A stretch of DNA of 64,000 nt from Lewinellaceae bacterium (GTDB lineage Bacteria > Bacteroidota > Bacteroidia > Chitinophagales > Saprospiraceae): the NCBI GenBank assembly GCA_020636255.1, contig JACJYE010000007.1:327141-391140 (forward strand), read 5' to 3'. Positions 1 through 10,403 of this stretch are shown here, piece by piece. The notes under the pieces were generated by a model. That model was not told the origin of the DNA, did not search any database, and worked only from the letters and a program-made list of their open reading frames with translations. Both the position numbers and the translations under genes were made by a program. Position 1 is the first letter of the stretch. Each line of letters opens with the position of its first letter.

Positions 1-1692
1 GCTCTGCACCCCTCCATCGATTACCCCGGCGTCCGCATCGAGCGGGTGATTCAGGTAGAGAACCCCAACTACCTGTTCATCAACCTGCTGATAGAACCGC
101 AGGCCCGGCCCGGCAAGCTGGAGATGGCCTTCAGCCACGACGGCAGGGTAGTGGAGCGCCACTCCTACGAACTGCGGGCCCGCGCACCCGGCGCTGCTGA
201 GATAGAGGGCTTCACCAATGCCGATGCCATGTACCTCATTACGCCCGACCGCTTCGCCAACGGCGACCCCGATAACGATCTCGTGGCGGGCATGCGGGAA
301 AAGCCTAACCGCCAGAATCCCGGCGGCCGCCACGGGGGCGATATCAAAGGCATGATCAACAGCCTGGATTACATCGCCGGCATGGGCTTTACCGCCATCT
401 GGCTGAACCCCGTGCTGGAGAACGATATGCAGGAGTATTCCTACCATGGCTATTCCACGACCGACTTCTACAAGGTGGACTCCCGCTTTGGCACCAATGC
501 GTTGTACAAACAGCTGGCCGATGCAGCCCGTGCCAAAGGCATCAAGATGATCATGGATATGATCGCCAACCACTGTGGGTCGGAACACTGGTGGATGAAG
601 GACCTGCCTACTCACGACTGGATCAATTTCCAGGACGGCTTCGTGCCGACCAACCACCGCAAGCCTGTTATTCAGGACCCCTACGTTTCTCAATACGACT
701 ACACCCATTTTGCCGACGGCTGGTTCGTGGCCACCATGCCCGACCTCAACCAGCGCAACGAGCTGATGGCGGCCTACCTCATCCAGAACTCGATCTGGTG
801 GGTCGAATACCTGGGCCTTGCAGGCATCCGCATGGATACCTACCCCTATCCGGATAAGGATTTCATGGCCGACTGGTCGTGCGCGGTCATGGCGGAATAC
901 CCCAACCTCAATATCGTTGGCGAAGAGTGGGTCGGCAATCCCGATTACGTGTCCTTCTGGCAGCGGGGCAAGAAAAACCCCAACGGGTACACCTCCTGCC
1001 TGCCCAGCCTGATGGACTTCCCGCTCCAGGAAGCTATGCGCGACGGGCTGAATATGAGGAACCAGGGGCAGGCCATGGTGCCGCTCTACGAAATGCTGGC
1101 GCGTGACTTCCTCTATGCCGACCCTTACAACCTCGTCGTTTTTCCCGACAACCACGACATGAGCCGCTTCTATACCCAGGTCAACGAAGATTTTGGCCTG
1201 TTTAAAATGGGCCTGGTTTACGTTATGGTGACGCGTGGCATCCCCCAGGTCTATTACGGCACTGAAGTGCTGATGGCCAACCCCGGCACTACCGACCACG
1301 GCATTATTCGCAGCGATTTCCCCGGCGGCTGGGCCGGCGACACGGCCGATGCCTTTACCGGGCAGGGGTTGACGGACAAACAGAAAGAAGCCCAGGCTTT
1401 CGTCAAAAAACTGGCCAACTGGCGAAAAACGGCGGAGGTGGTGCATACCGGCAAGCTGATGCACTACGTACCGCAAAATGGCGTTTACGTGCTGTTCCGC
1501 TACAACGCCACCGATAAACTTATGGCCGTTTTCAACTGGAACAAGGAAGAGGCCAAGCTCGATCCGGGCCGCTTTTCCGAGATGCTGAATGGCGTCAACA
1601 GGGGCAAGGATGTGCTGAGCGGCGCGGCTTTCGATATGAAGGGTGCCATCGTGCTTCCGGCCCGGGGCCCGCTGATCCTGGAGTTGGAGTAA
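1..1692 (+). CDS. GH13 cyclomaltodextrinase/neopullulanase-like enzyme (5' truncated by window edge)
   Basis: The frame is open from base 1, so the true start lies outside the window; the GTG at 46 is not a convincing start. The product hydrolyses alpha-1,4-glucans, cyclodextrins or pullulan in the manner of SusA/neopullulanase. The visible N-terminal part resembles the cyclomaltodextrinase N domain, followed by the (beta/alpha)8 amylase barrel beginning at YLITPDRFANG. Counting from the codon at 46, the catalytic residues are the nucleophile D264 (GIRMDTYPY), the acid/base E293 (VGEEW) and D371 (FPDNHD). A C-terminal beta domain ends in GPLILELE. Family membership and catalytic residues are clear; substrate and whether the enzyme is exported cannot be decided without the missing N-terminus. 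Confidence 0.93.
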   Translation, partial: ALHPSIDYPGVRIERVIQVENPNYLFINLLIEPQARPGKLEMAFSHDGRVVERHSYELRARAPGAAEIEGFTNADAMYLITPDRFANGDPDNDLVAGMREKPNRQNPGGRHGGDIKGMINSLDYIAGMGFTAIWLNPVLENDMQEYSYHGYSTTDFYKVDSRFGTNALYKQLADAARAKGIKMIMDMIANHCGSEHWWMKDLPTHDWINFQDGFVPTNHRKPVIQDPYVSQYDYTHFADGWFVATMPDLNQRNELMAAYLIQNSIWWVEYLGLAGIRMDTYPYPDKDFMADWSCAVMAEYPNLNIVGEEWVGNPDYVSFWQRGKKNPNGYTSCLPSLMDFPLQEAMRDGLNMRNQGQAMVPLYEMLARDFLYADPYNLVVFPDNHDMSRFYTQVNEDFGLFKMGLVYVMVTRGIPQVYYGTEVLMANPGTTDHGIIRSDFPGGWAGDTADAFTGQGLTDKQKEAQAFVKKLANWRKTAEVVHTGKLMHYVPQNGVYVLFRYNATDKLMAVFNWNKEEAKLDPGRFSEMLNGVNRGKDVLSGAAFDMKGAIVLPARGPLILELE

Positions 1693-1714
1693 CGAAGAAG
1701 TCCCGTTAGGTTTG
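1684..1714 (+). promoter_or_regulatory. Candidate Bacteroidota promoter for osmC
   Basis: TTG at 1684-1686 and TAGGTTTG at 1707-1714 are separated by 20 bp, matching the TTTG/TAnnTTTG pattern of the Bacteroidota primary sigma factor. The -33 element lies in the last codons of the upstream amylase gene and the -7 element lies in the left arm of a palindrome. It would start transcription about 35-40 nt before the osmC start codon. Inferred from pattern only. Confidence 0.45.
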
Positions 1715-1732
1715 TACAAACCTAACGGGACT
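1699..1732. terminator. Perfect 34-bp palindrome downstream of amylase gene
   Basis: The arms AGTCCCGTTAGGTTTG (1699-1714) and CAAACCTAACGGGACT (1717-1732) are exact reverse complements around a central TA. It starts 7 bp after the amylase stop codon, so it probably acts as a transcription terminator for that gene. It lacks a long T-tract. Both strands of the palindrome carry TAGGTTTG, a -7 promoter consensus. Confidence 0.7.
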
Positions 1733-1758
1733 ATTAACTAACCAATAAACAATTTTTA

Positions 1759-2193
1759 ATGAAAAGAAGAGCAAACGCAGTCTGGCGCGGCACCGGGCTG
1801 GAAGGTTCAGGTACAATGACTACCCACAGCGGAGCTTTGAGCAATCAACCCTATTCCACTAAGCTCAGGTTTCAGGATGAGGAAGGCAAAGCGGGCACCA
1901 ACCCGGAAGAGCTGATCGCTGCCGCCCATGCCGGTTGCTTTAGCATGGCCCTCAGTTTTCAGCTGGCGAATAACGGATTCACTGCCGAAGAACTGCGCAC
2001 CGATGCCGTACTGACGATGGAAAAAGAAGAAAGCGGCTGGTCGATCAAAGCCGTGCATCTGAAGCTGGCCGGAAAAGTGCCGGGCATTACCGAAGAGAAG
2101 TTCCTGGAACTGGCGGGTAATGCCAAAAAGGGGTGCCCGGTTTCCAAAGTGCTGAATGCGGAGATCACGCTGGAGGCTGTCCTGGAAGCCTAG
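1759..2193 (+). CDS. osmC: OsmC family organic hydroperoxide reductase
   Basis: A 144-residue protein of normal OsmC length. OsmC/Ohr enzymes are cytosolic thiol peroxidases that detoxify organic hydroperoxides. The two family cysteines are present: C60 in HAGCFSMALS (peroxidatic) and C126 in KKGCPVSKVL (resolving). The conserved GTNPEELIAAAHA segment precedes the first. The ATG at 1759 follows an A/T-rich leader (ACAATTTTTA) with no Shine-Dalgarno sequence, as usual in this phylum. It lies after a terminator-like palindrome, so it is probably a separate transcription unit from the upstream amylase. The OsmC subfamily is favoured over Ohr from the overall match to the E. coli OsmC pattern. 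Confidence 0.93.
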   Translation: MKRRANAVWRGTGLEGSGTMTTHSGALSNQPYSTKLRFQDEEGKAGTNPEELIAAAHAGCFSMALSFQLANNGFTAEELRTDAVLTMEKEESGWSIKAVHLKLAGKVPGITEEKFLELAGNAKKGCPVSKVLNAEITLEAVLEA

Positions 2194-2259
2194 CCCTGTC
2201 AGCGGTAGTAGGATCGCGTGAGTTATCCTGGATTTTCGTAAGATATCCGGTACTGATGC

Positions 2260-2480
2260 TATGGGGCTGCCTCAGAAGCGCCTGCATAAGGAAAGCCTGC
2301 CAAAAAAAGGCCTTAGCGCCCTTGGCGGGAACACCCTGTGATTATCCCGCGAAGGCCGCGAAGGTAACGCGAAGTACGCCAAATGTGGGGTATAAAAGGC
2401 CTTAGCGTTCTTTGCGAAGCCTTTGCGTCCGCGGTTTTACATTTGCCGGGAGCACCGCTTACTTCTGAGACAGCCTCATA
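2260..2480. repeat. MITE-like palindromic intergenic element with 19-bp terminal inverted repeats
   Basis: The ends TATGGGGCTGCCTCAGAAG (2260-2278) and, read on the other strand, TATGAGGCTGTCTCAGAAG (2462-2480) match at 17 of 19 bases. The interior holds a long imperfect stem (about 2346-2374 against 2401-2434) built of CGCGAAGG/CGCAAAGG-like units. Related copies occur at 10261-10387 and, as an inverted left-end fragment, at 48429-48463. It codes for nothing visible and fills most of the 317-bp gap between osmC and the serine hydrolase gene. No clear target-site duplication was seen. Confidence 0.65.
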
Positions 2481-2510
2481 TACGCTGCCTTTCAGGGGTT
2501 AGCATAACTT

Positions 2511-4358
2511 CTAATACTTCAATTCCTCAACCATCTGCCTGGCGGAAGGCAATTCCGGGTCGAGGGCCAGTGCCTTTCGGTAGTTTTCCAGTGCCTTTTC
2601 CCTGTCGCCGGCCTTGAGATAGGCCTCGCCCAGGCTGTCATAGCCATTCGCCTCCTGCGGAAAGAGGCGGGTGTTGGCCTGGAAAACCGTGATGGCCTGA
2701 TCCAGAAGGCCTTCTTCCATTAGTTCATAGCCCATCCGGTTCAGCATAGCGGGTTCCAGTTCGCCATAACCCCCTTTCTCCATGAGCCGGTTTATATTTT
2801 CTTCCAGGTAGGCTCCACCTTGCGCTTTCAGGTATGGGTATAAATAATTTTCTACCGGCAGTTGGGCTTCGGGCGCCGGCCTGCCTGCCAGCGCCAGGCG
2901 CAGGCGGCGGGAGATGTGCTCGGCCACCATCCTGTCCGTATTGGCCAGCACGATGAGGGTGTAACCTTCGTGGAAATACAGTTCAACTACGGCGCTCACA
3001 CCGGGGCCGCCGCCCGCATAACCCGAGCCGCTGCCCGGATGGGCCAGCGCTTCCGCCCAGGAGGGGCCACCGGGCAGAAAATCGTTGATGAGCAGGGCTT
3101 TCATGTCGTCGTTCAGCAGGGTGTTGGTGTAGAACAGCGCATGGAAAAAGGACAGCAGGTCAGCGCAGCTCGCGTACATGCCGCCGTCGGGCGTGGGGTA
3201 CTCCAGCCGGGCCGTGTAGTCTTCCCTTTCGCTGCTGAGCGTAAAGCGGTAGCTCTGAGCTTCACCTTCTATGTTTTCGGCTATATCGTAGTACGTGCTG
3301 CTGGCGCCGATGGGGCCCAGTATCTGTTCCTGGAGCAACTGCCGGAATGGCTTGCCCATGGTTTTTTCCAGGATGGCGCCGAGCACGATATAACCGTAGT
3401 TGGAATAGGCCTGATCGGCGCCCGGCTCGAACAGGAGCGGCTTCTCTCTCAGCAGCGGCAGGATGTCGTTGATATCCTTGTAACTGCGGATGTTGTCGAG
3501 GTACTCGGGGATGAATATGTCCTGGAAGCCCGAGCTGTGGTTGAGCAGGTGGCGTATGGTGATCTTTTGGGCGATGCTGTCGGGGAAGCCGAGGCCGAAG
3601 CGGGCGAGCTTATCATCGAGGGAGAGCACCCCTTGCTGCACCTGCTGAAGGATCAGGGTAGCCGTATAATCCTTGTTGATCGAGCCTATCCTGAACCTGG
3701 TGGCCATTGTGTTGGCCAGCTTGCGGGTATCGTCGGCGTAGCCGAAAGCCTCTTCGTAAAAAGGTTTACCGTCTTTGGCCAGCAGGACGGCGCCGGAAAA
3801 CCAGCCCATATCCGCATAGGCCTGAGCGATCTCTTGGGCCTTATGGGCCAGTTCGGCAGGGGTGGCAGGGGTTGGACGCGAAGCCTGGGCTTTACCGCCG
3901 GAGCGCTCTGGCCAGATGGGGGCAGCGGCCGAAGCAGGCTCAAGCGTCATATCTATGGCCAGGCCATTGATGAGGTGCGGCGGGCTGTCGCCCAGATAAA
4001 GGGTAGCATCGAGCCAGTTGCCTTCGGCGCTCAGTAGTTTGAGCTGGTATTCGAACGGCCCTGCCTGGGCGGCTTCATATAAGGCCAGCGGCGCATCGTT
4101 CTCGTGGATGCTGGATAGTATATCGGCCAGGCGGGCCAAACCGCGCTTGTCGATCAGCGCCTGGGTAAAGAGCTGCCGAATGGCGTCCTCGCTCTTGCTT
4201 CCGCCTTCATTGACGGTAGAGAGGAACTGTAGCACCTGGCTTCCTCCCGCACTTTCACGGAGCTGGGCCAGGCTGAGCGCGGGAGCCTGCTGGGCGGGCA
4301 ACAGGCCGTACAGGCAACAAAAAACAAGGGTGGCGATCGGTTTTGATAACTTTTTCAT
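2511..4358 (-). CDS. Exported serine hydrolase (class C beta-lactamase/esterase family) with C-terminal TPR
   Basis: A 615-residue protein with an N-terminal signal peptide (residues 1-22, ending LLPAQ). Residues about 170-470 form a beta-lactamase/D-alanyl-D-alanine carboxypeptidase-like domain: S226-I-N-K229 is the SxxK nucleophile/base motif and Y318-S-N320 is the second motif; a glycine-rich GSGYAGGGPG stretch stands where the third motif is expected. Residues about 540-610 look like two TPR units (LLDQAITVFQANTRLFPQ, YDSLGEAYLKAGDREKALENY). Such proteins are usually periplasmic peptidases or esterases; the substrate cannot be told. A proline/alanine-rich linker near 140-170 separates an N-terminal uncharacterised part. 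Confidence 0.88.
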   Translation of the reverse strand: MKKLSKPIATLVFCCLYGLLPAQQAPALSLAQLRESAGGSQVLQFLSTVNEGGSKSEDAIRQLFTQALIDKRGLARLADILSSIHENDAPLALYEAAQAGPFEYQLKLLSAEGNWLDATLYLGDSPPHLINGLAIDMTLEPASAAAPIWPERSGGKAQASRPTPATPAELAHKAQEIAQAYADMGWFSGAVLLAKDGKPFYEEAFGYADDTRKLANTMATRFRIGSINKDYTATLILQQVQQGVLSLDDKLARFGLGFPDSIAQKITIRHLLNHSSGFQDIFIPEYLDNIRSYKDINDILPLLREKPLLFEPGADQAYSNYGYIVLGAILEKTMGKPFRQLLQEQILGPIGASSTYYDIAENIEGEAQSYRFTLSSEREDYTARLEYPTPDGGMYASCADLLSFFHALFYTNTLLNDDMKALLINDFLPGGPSWAEALAHPGSGSGYAGGGPGVSAVVELYFHEGYTLIVLANTDRMVAEHISRRLRLALAGRPAPEAQLPVENYLYPYLKAQGGAYLEENINRLMEKGGYGELEPAMLNRMGYELMEEGLLDQAITVFQANTRLFPQEANGYDSLGEAYLKAGDREKALENYRKALALDPELPSARQMVEELKY

Positions 4359-4617
4359 GGTAACAGTGGGTTTGTCAGGCTTCCAAACAAGCGCTGATGG
4401 TTATTTTGGGTACAAAAGAACCGGAAAGCCGCCGGTTTTCCCAATGCCTGGTGCGTTTGCCCGGCAGGAAGTGATGAATGGGCCGGGTATTGATATTGAA
4501 GGATGTATGCCGGGTGTTGATCGCAGGCGCCCGATGTTCGGCGTGCTTGTCATAACATAAAAAGCGCCCTTCGTACCAAATACTGGCTTGTTCAGCTTGT
4601 AATGCGGATATTGCGGT

Positions 4618-5670
4618 ATGGCCGGAAAATGGATAGAACCGTTCTTGCACCTCGCTTTTTGGTTGTTCTGCTTTTGGGTGCTGTATACCGCTTTTTCGTT
4701 CGAGCGCGTGGAGGTCGTCATCGAGAATGGCGTAGAGCGGAGCTTGTATTCCCGCGACACGGGGGCGGCCCTCTTTATCGTCGCCACTTTGATGGTGAAG
4801 ATGGTAGTGTTTTACGCCGTTGCCTTTTTCCTGTTGCCGCGTTTCCTCCGGCAGCGGCGCTGGGGGGCCCTGTCAGGGCTGCTGGCCGCGTTGTCCTTTG
4901 GCTGCTTTCTGGCAGAGTATTTACTACAGCCCATAGCCACCGGCCATTATTTTCGCAGTACGCTGCCGATAGGCGTTTTATTATATCTGCTGGTCCTGTT
5001 AGCGGCTGTGGCCTATCGCCTGGGGAGAGACTGGTGGCGCCACGAACGCCTGCGGGCACAGCTGGTAGAAGAGCGCCTTTCTGCCGAGTTGAACTACCTC
5101 AAGGCTCAGGTACACCCCCATTTCCTGTTCAATACGCTGAACAACCTCTACGCACTGGCGGCGCGGGAGAACAGCCCTGCCTTAACGGACGGCATCGCCG
5201 GACTGGCAGGCCTGCTGCGTTATGTGATCTACGATTGCCAGGCCGCGTACGTGCCCCTGTCCAAAGAGGTACAATTCCTGAACAGCATCGTCGAAATGCA
5301 AAACCTCCGCCTCGACGAGCAGGACGACGTGATGGTCGCCCTCAATGTAAGCGGGCCTTATCAGGATAAAAAGATCGCCCCGCTGCTCCTGGCCCCTTTT
5401 GTGGAAAATGCCTTCAAACACGGCATCCGTTACGGGCATAGCGCTTTTGTGAAAATAGAGCTCGCCGTCGAGGGGCCCTTTTTGCATTTCAAAGTGGTGA
5501 ATACTAATTTTAGCAGGCCCGGAGGGCAGAGCAGCAGCAAAGGCGGCATTGGGCTGGACAACGTCAGGCGCAGGCTCAGCCTGCTTTACCCCGACAGGCA
5601 CCAGCTCGTGCTGGATGCTCAGGAGAACACCTTTACCGCCTACCTTCAACTGCAACTCGATGAAGCATGA
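4618..5670 (+). CDS. LytS-family sensor histidine kinase
   Basis: A 350-residue membrane kinase. Residues 1-135 contain about four hydrophobic segments and no large sensor domain. The His_kinase domain follows: LKAQVHPHFLFNTLNN (phosphoacceptor probably H168) and the ATP-binding N-box LLLAPFVENAFKHGI, with a G-rich GGIGLDNVRRRL segment near the end. Its stop codon overlaps the start of the LytTR response regulator, so the two are translationally coupled and form a cognate pair. The signal sensed is unknown. The start ATG at 4618 gives the first hydrophobic helix directly. Confidence 0.92.
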   Translation: MAGKWIEPFLHLAFWLFCFWVLYTAFSFERVEVVIENGVERSLYSRDTGAALFIVATLMVKMVVFYAVAFFLLPRFLRQRRWGALSGLLAALSFGCFLAEYLLQPIATGHYFRSTLPIGVLLYLLVLLAAVAYRLGRDWWRHERLRAQLVEERLSAELNYLKAQVHPHFLFNTLNNLYALAARENSPALTDGIAGLAGLLRYVIYDCQAAYVPLSKEVQFLNSIVEMQNLRLDEQDDVMVALNVSGPYQDKKIAPLLLAPFVENAFKHGIRYGHSAFVKIELAVEGPFLHFKVVNTNFSRPGGQSSSKGGIGLDNVRRRLSLLYPDRHQLVLDAQENTFTAYLQLQLDEA

Positions 5671-6412
5671 CCCACCATATTCGGACAAGATCAGCTGCAT
5701 CGCCGTCGATGATGAACCCAGGGCGCTGGAAGTGATCCGGTTACACGCGGCAAAGGCCCCTTTTCTGAGCCTTCAGCGCACCTTCCGCAGCCCGCTGGAA
5801 GCGCTGAGCTGGCTGAAGGCCAACCCCGTGCAGCTGGTTTTTCTCGATATCGATATGCCCGAGATCTCCGGGTTGAACTTCCTGGATCTCGCCGGCCAGC
5901 CGCTGATGGCCATTTTTACGACAGCTTATTCGGAATATGCCGTAGAAAGTTACGAGCAACAGGCTATCGATTACCTGGTGAAGCCCATCCGCTTCGAGCG
6001 CTTCCTGAAAGCCGCCTTGCGCGCTCAGGAATACTGGTTGCACAGAAGGCAGTCGCTGGCGCCTGTTCCCGGGCAACCGGAAAGCCCGGCGCGGCAGCTG
6101 TTCATCAAGAGCGGCGCCAAACACTACCGCCTCGACGTCGCGGATATTCTCTACCTCCAGAAGGACGGTAACTACGTGTGGTTCCACACGGCCGGGCAGC
6201 ACGTGCTCTCGCGCTTCAGCGTACGCCAGGCCCTGGAGATGCTGCCGGCATCCGAATTCCAACAGGTGCACCGGTCCTACATCGTCGGTTTAAGGCATAT
6301 AGAGGTGGTAGAACCCCATCAGGTGAAGGTTGGCGGGCAGGTAGTGCCGGTGGCAAAAGCGTACCGTGAGGCTTTGTGGAGTGCCCTGGAAAAGAGCGGG
6401 GAAAAGTTTTGA
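5660..6412 (+). CDS. LytTR-family response regulator
   Basis: A 250-residue response regulator. The start at 5660 is chosen because it overlaps the kinase stop codon (TGA 5668-5670) and gives the receiver domain its normal beginning (ISCIAVDDEP). The receiver spans residues about 10-125, with acidic residues D17/D18 and phosphoacceptor D63 in FLDIDMPE. The LytTR DNA-binding domain covers about 145-245, with ILYLQKDGNYV and FQQVHRSYIVGL segments typical of the family. It should bind promoter direct repeats after phosphorylation by the upstream kinase. Target genes are unknown; a longer reading frame from 5549 would overlap the kinase gene by 120 bp and is unlikely. Confidence 0.93.
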   Translation: MKHDPPYSDKISCIAVDDEPRALEVIRLHAAKAPFLSLQRTFRSPLEALSWLKANPVQLVFLDIDMPEISGLNFLDLAGQPLMAIFTTAYSEYAVESYEQQAIDYLVKPIRFERFLKAALRAQEYWLHRRQSLAPVPGQPESPARQLFIKSGAKHYRLDVADILYLQKDGNYVWFHTAGQHVLSRFSVRQALEMLPASEFQQVHRSYIVGLRHIEVVEPHQVKVGGQVVPVAKAYREALWSALEKSGEKF

Positions 6413-6430
6413 CGAGTGGAAAAACAACGA

Positions 6431-6449
6431 TGGCCCGAAAGCCGGGCCA
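6431..6449. terminator. Hairpin between convergent lytTR and sdhB genes
   Basis: TGGCCCG (6431-6437) pairs with CGGGCCA (6443-6449) around a 5-nt loop. The position between two convergent stop codons suggests a bidirectional terminator. No strong T-tract follows on either strand. Confidence 0.5.
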
Positions 6450-6517
6450 CCCTATGTGTTGATGCCAGCGGATGGGGCGTCGAGCCTGCGCTCAACCCCC
6501 ATTCGCAGCATATTATT

Positions 6518-7270
6518 TCAGAGCTTTGCTTCCGAGCGTAAAGAGGAAGAAAGGAATTCCCGGTTGAGGCGGGCGATGTTTTCCACCGTGATGCCCTTGG
6601 GGCATTCCGCTTCGCAGGCCGTGATATTGGAGCACATGCCAAAGCCTTCCAGGTCCATCTGTTTGACCATAGCCTGGGCGCGGTGTTTTGCTTCCACTTT
6701 ACCCTGCGGCAGCAGTGCCAGGTGTGACACCTTGGCGCTGACGAACAGCATGGCCGATGCGTTGGGGCAGGCGGCGATGCAGGCCCCGCAGCCGATGCAG
6801 GCAGCAGCGTCGAACGACTGGCTTGCCGTATCCTTGTCGATGGGGATGGCATTGGCATCCTGGGCAGCGCCGGTATTGACAGAAATATAACCGCCGGCCT
6901 GAATGATGCGGTCCATAGCGGAGCGGTCTACCCCCAGGTCTTTCATCACCGGGAAGGCGCTGGCGCGGAAGGGCTCGATCACGATCGTTTCCCCGTCCCT
7001 GAAGTGGCGCATGTGCAGCTGGCAGGTCGTCGTGCCGGGCAGCGGGCCGTGCGGCTCGCCGTTGATCACCATGCCGCAGGTGCCGCAGATGCCTTCGCGG
7101 CAGTCGTGTTCAAATACGACCGGCTCTTCTTTTTTTGCGATCAGCTCTTCGTTGAGCACGTCCAGCATTTCCAGGAATGACATGTGCGGGTTGGCTTCCA
7201 CCTGGTAGGTTTCGAACCGCCCCCTTTCTTTGGGGCCTTTTTGCCGCCATATTTTGAGTGTGAGTTTCAT
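6518..7270 (-). CDS. sdhB: Succinate dehydrogenase/fumarate reductase iron-sulfur subunit
   Basis: A 250-residue subunit that carries electrons from the flavoprotein to the membrane quinone site. The [2Fe-2S] ligands are C57, C62, C65 and C83; the second region holds C158-x2-C161-x2-C164-x3-C168 and C213, C219, C223, accounting for the [4Fe-4S] and [3Fe-4S] centres. It is the last gene of sdhC-sdhA-sdhB on the minus strand, 49 bp after sdhA, with a small palindrome in the gap. The order C-A-B is usual for Bacteroidota and epsilonproteobacterial-type complexes. Menaquinone is the expected partner, consistent with mqnC elsewhere in the window. Confidence 0.96.
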   Translation of the reverse strand: MKLTLKIWRQKGPKERGRFETYQVEANPHMSFLEMLDVLNEELIAKKEEPVVFEHDCREGICGTCGMVINGEPHGPLPGTTTCQLHMRHFRDGETIVIEPFRASAFPVMKDLGVDRSAMDRIIQAGGYISVNTGAAQDANAIPIDKDTASQSFDAAACIGCGACIAACPNASAMLFVSAKVSHLALLPQGKVEAKHRAQAMVKQMDLEGFGMCSNITACEAECPKGITVENIARLNREFLSSSLRSEAKL

Positions 7271-7298
7271 TGCTTAGTTTTTTTTAAGATTTTACAGG

Positions 7299-7315
7299 TA
7301 AACCTGACAGGTTTA
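7299..7315. repeat. Intercistronic palindrome between sdhA and sdhB
   Basis: TAAACCTG (7299-7306) and CAGGTTTA (7308-7315) are exact reverse complements around a single A. It lies in the 49-bp gap. It could be an mRNA processing or stability element that adjusts sdhB expression; it shares the AGGTTT/AAACCT core with the palindrome at 1699-1732. Function is a guess. Confidence 0.4.
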
Positions 7316-7319
7316 ACCG

Positions 7320-9320
<2,001 letters not shown>

Positions 9321-9373
9321 GGTATCGAGGATTTAAAAAGATTGATCAATAGTGAAGGACAAAAACCCGGTTG

Positions 9374-10084
9374 TTACATAAAGAAATACATGTAAATGGG
9401 AATGATGGCAAAGCCCAGGGGGACCAGCACCGCATACGCTCTGCCCACCCACTTGATGAGGGGGGAGTATTTTTTGTGGTTGATGCCCAGGGTCTGGAAA
9501 GCGCTCTGAAATCCGTGGTCGAGGTGGAAGGCGATAATGGCCATGGAAACCACGTAAAAGATGACGTAGCCCAGGTTTTTGTAGGCTTCCGCAACGACGT
9601 AATACAGGTCCTCCGCTTCCTTGCCGTTATAAACGGCCATCGGGGCTTTGCCCAATTTCATCTGAAGCCAGAACTGATACATGTGGATGACGATAAAGAT
9701 AAAGATGATGGTGCCCAGCCACCCCATTTTGGTGGCGGCAAAGGCATTGGCGCCGGCCACTTTGTTGACCTTTATAGCGTAACCCTGGCTGCCTCGCGCT
9801 TTCCTGTTCCTGCTCCACAATACCCAGCCCTGAAAAGCATGGACGAGGATGGATGCGTACAGCAGGTACGAGACTGTTTTGATCAGCGGGTTGGAGGTCA
9901 TGAACCTGCTGTAAAGGTTAAAGGACCTGCCTAGCTCACCGGCCGGGTCGTGAGCCAGAAATGGCAACAACTGCAGGTTGCCGGCCAGGTGGACCATCAA
10001 AAAAAGGATGAGAAACAAGCCCGTTAGGCTCATCACCACCTTCCGGCCGATGGAAGAGGCCAGGAAATCGGAAAACCAACTCAT
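9374..10084 (-). CDS. sdhC: Succinate dehydrogenase cytochrome b556 subunit (B-type, single membrane protein)
   Basis: A 236-residue integral membrane protein with about five hydrophobic helices, starting with GRKVVMSLTGLFLILFLMVH. Histidines in the helices (for example in LMVHLAGN, ASILVHAFQGW, IFIVIHMYQF and AIIAFHLDHGF) are candidate ligands of two b hemes. A single fused membrane anchor is typical of B-type complexes using menaquinone. It is the first gene of the operon; a promoter-like sequence lies 58-88 bp upstream. Confidence 0.93.
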   Translation of the reverse strand: MSWFSDFLASSIGRKVVMSLTGLFLILFLMVHLAGNLQLLPFLAHDPAGELGRSFNLYSRFMTSNPLIKTVSYLLYASILVHAFQGWVLWSRNRKARGSQGYAIKVNKVAGANAFAATKMGWLGTIIFIFIVIHMYQFWLQMKLGKAPMAVYNGKEAEDLYYVVAEAYKNLGYVIFYVVSMAIIAFHLDHGFQSAFQTLGINHKKYSPLIKWVGRAYAVLVPLGFAIIPIYMYFFM

Positions 10085-10141
10085 GTTCTCGTTATTTTGC
10101 GTTTTGTTTTTTGCCTGGAACGGTAAATTTTACAAGGCCTA

Positions 10142-10172
10142 CAAATCTATCTCATAAGATGCACTTGCCCAA
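10142..10172 (-). promoter_or_regulatory. Candidate promoter of sdhCAB
   Basis: Read on the minus strand, TTG (10172-10170) is followed after 20 bp by TAGATTTG (10149-10142), matching the Bacteroidota TTTG/TAnnTTTG consensus. The predicted transcript would have a leader of roughly 50 nt before sdhC. Pattern-based inference. Confidence 0.55.
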
Positions 10173-10260
10173 CTTATGTTCGGGCTAGCTTAAAGGTGGG
10201 ACTTTATTTAGAATTAGTCAAAATTATAGCAGATGTGAATATGCTCCTGCCCTGGAGATA

Positions 10261-10387
10261 CGGGCTTCCTGAAAAGAGCCTGCAAAGGGAAAACCTGCCA
10301 AATAATTAACCGCAAAGACACAGAGGACGCGGAGAATAACGCATAAACTCTGCGTTCTCTGCGTCTGCGGTTTAATATTTGCCGGGA
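10261..10387. repeat. Second copy of the MITE-like element (right end missing)
   Basis: CGGGCTTCCTGAAAAGAGCC and the following CTGCAAAGGGAAAACCTGCC match the left part of the element at 2260-2480, and ATATTTGCCGGGA (10375-10387) matches its right part. Between them, 10306-10374 forms a near-perfect long stem: TTAACCGCAAAGAC... against ...CGTCTGCGGTTTAA. With the downstream repeat at 10404-10455 it fills the 396-bp gap between sdhC and the FG-GAP gene. No gene is visible there. Confidence 0.6.
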
Positions 10388-10403
10388 ATGCCTCGATTTT
10401 TTA

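Noticed and set aside
2862..4037. 391-codon plus-strand frame opposite the serine hydrolase
   Set aside because: Shadow of the minus-strand gene whose signal peptide and catalytic motifs are clear.
4359..4617. Possible small genes between the serine hydrolase and the LytS kinase
   Set aside because: Open frames there are short, overlap in several frames and have no start context or motif; the stretch is best read as a divergent promoter region.
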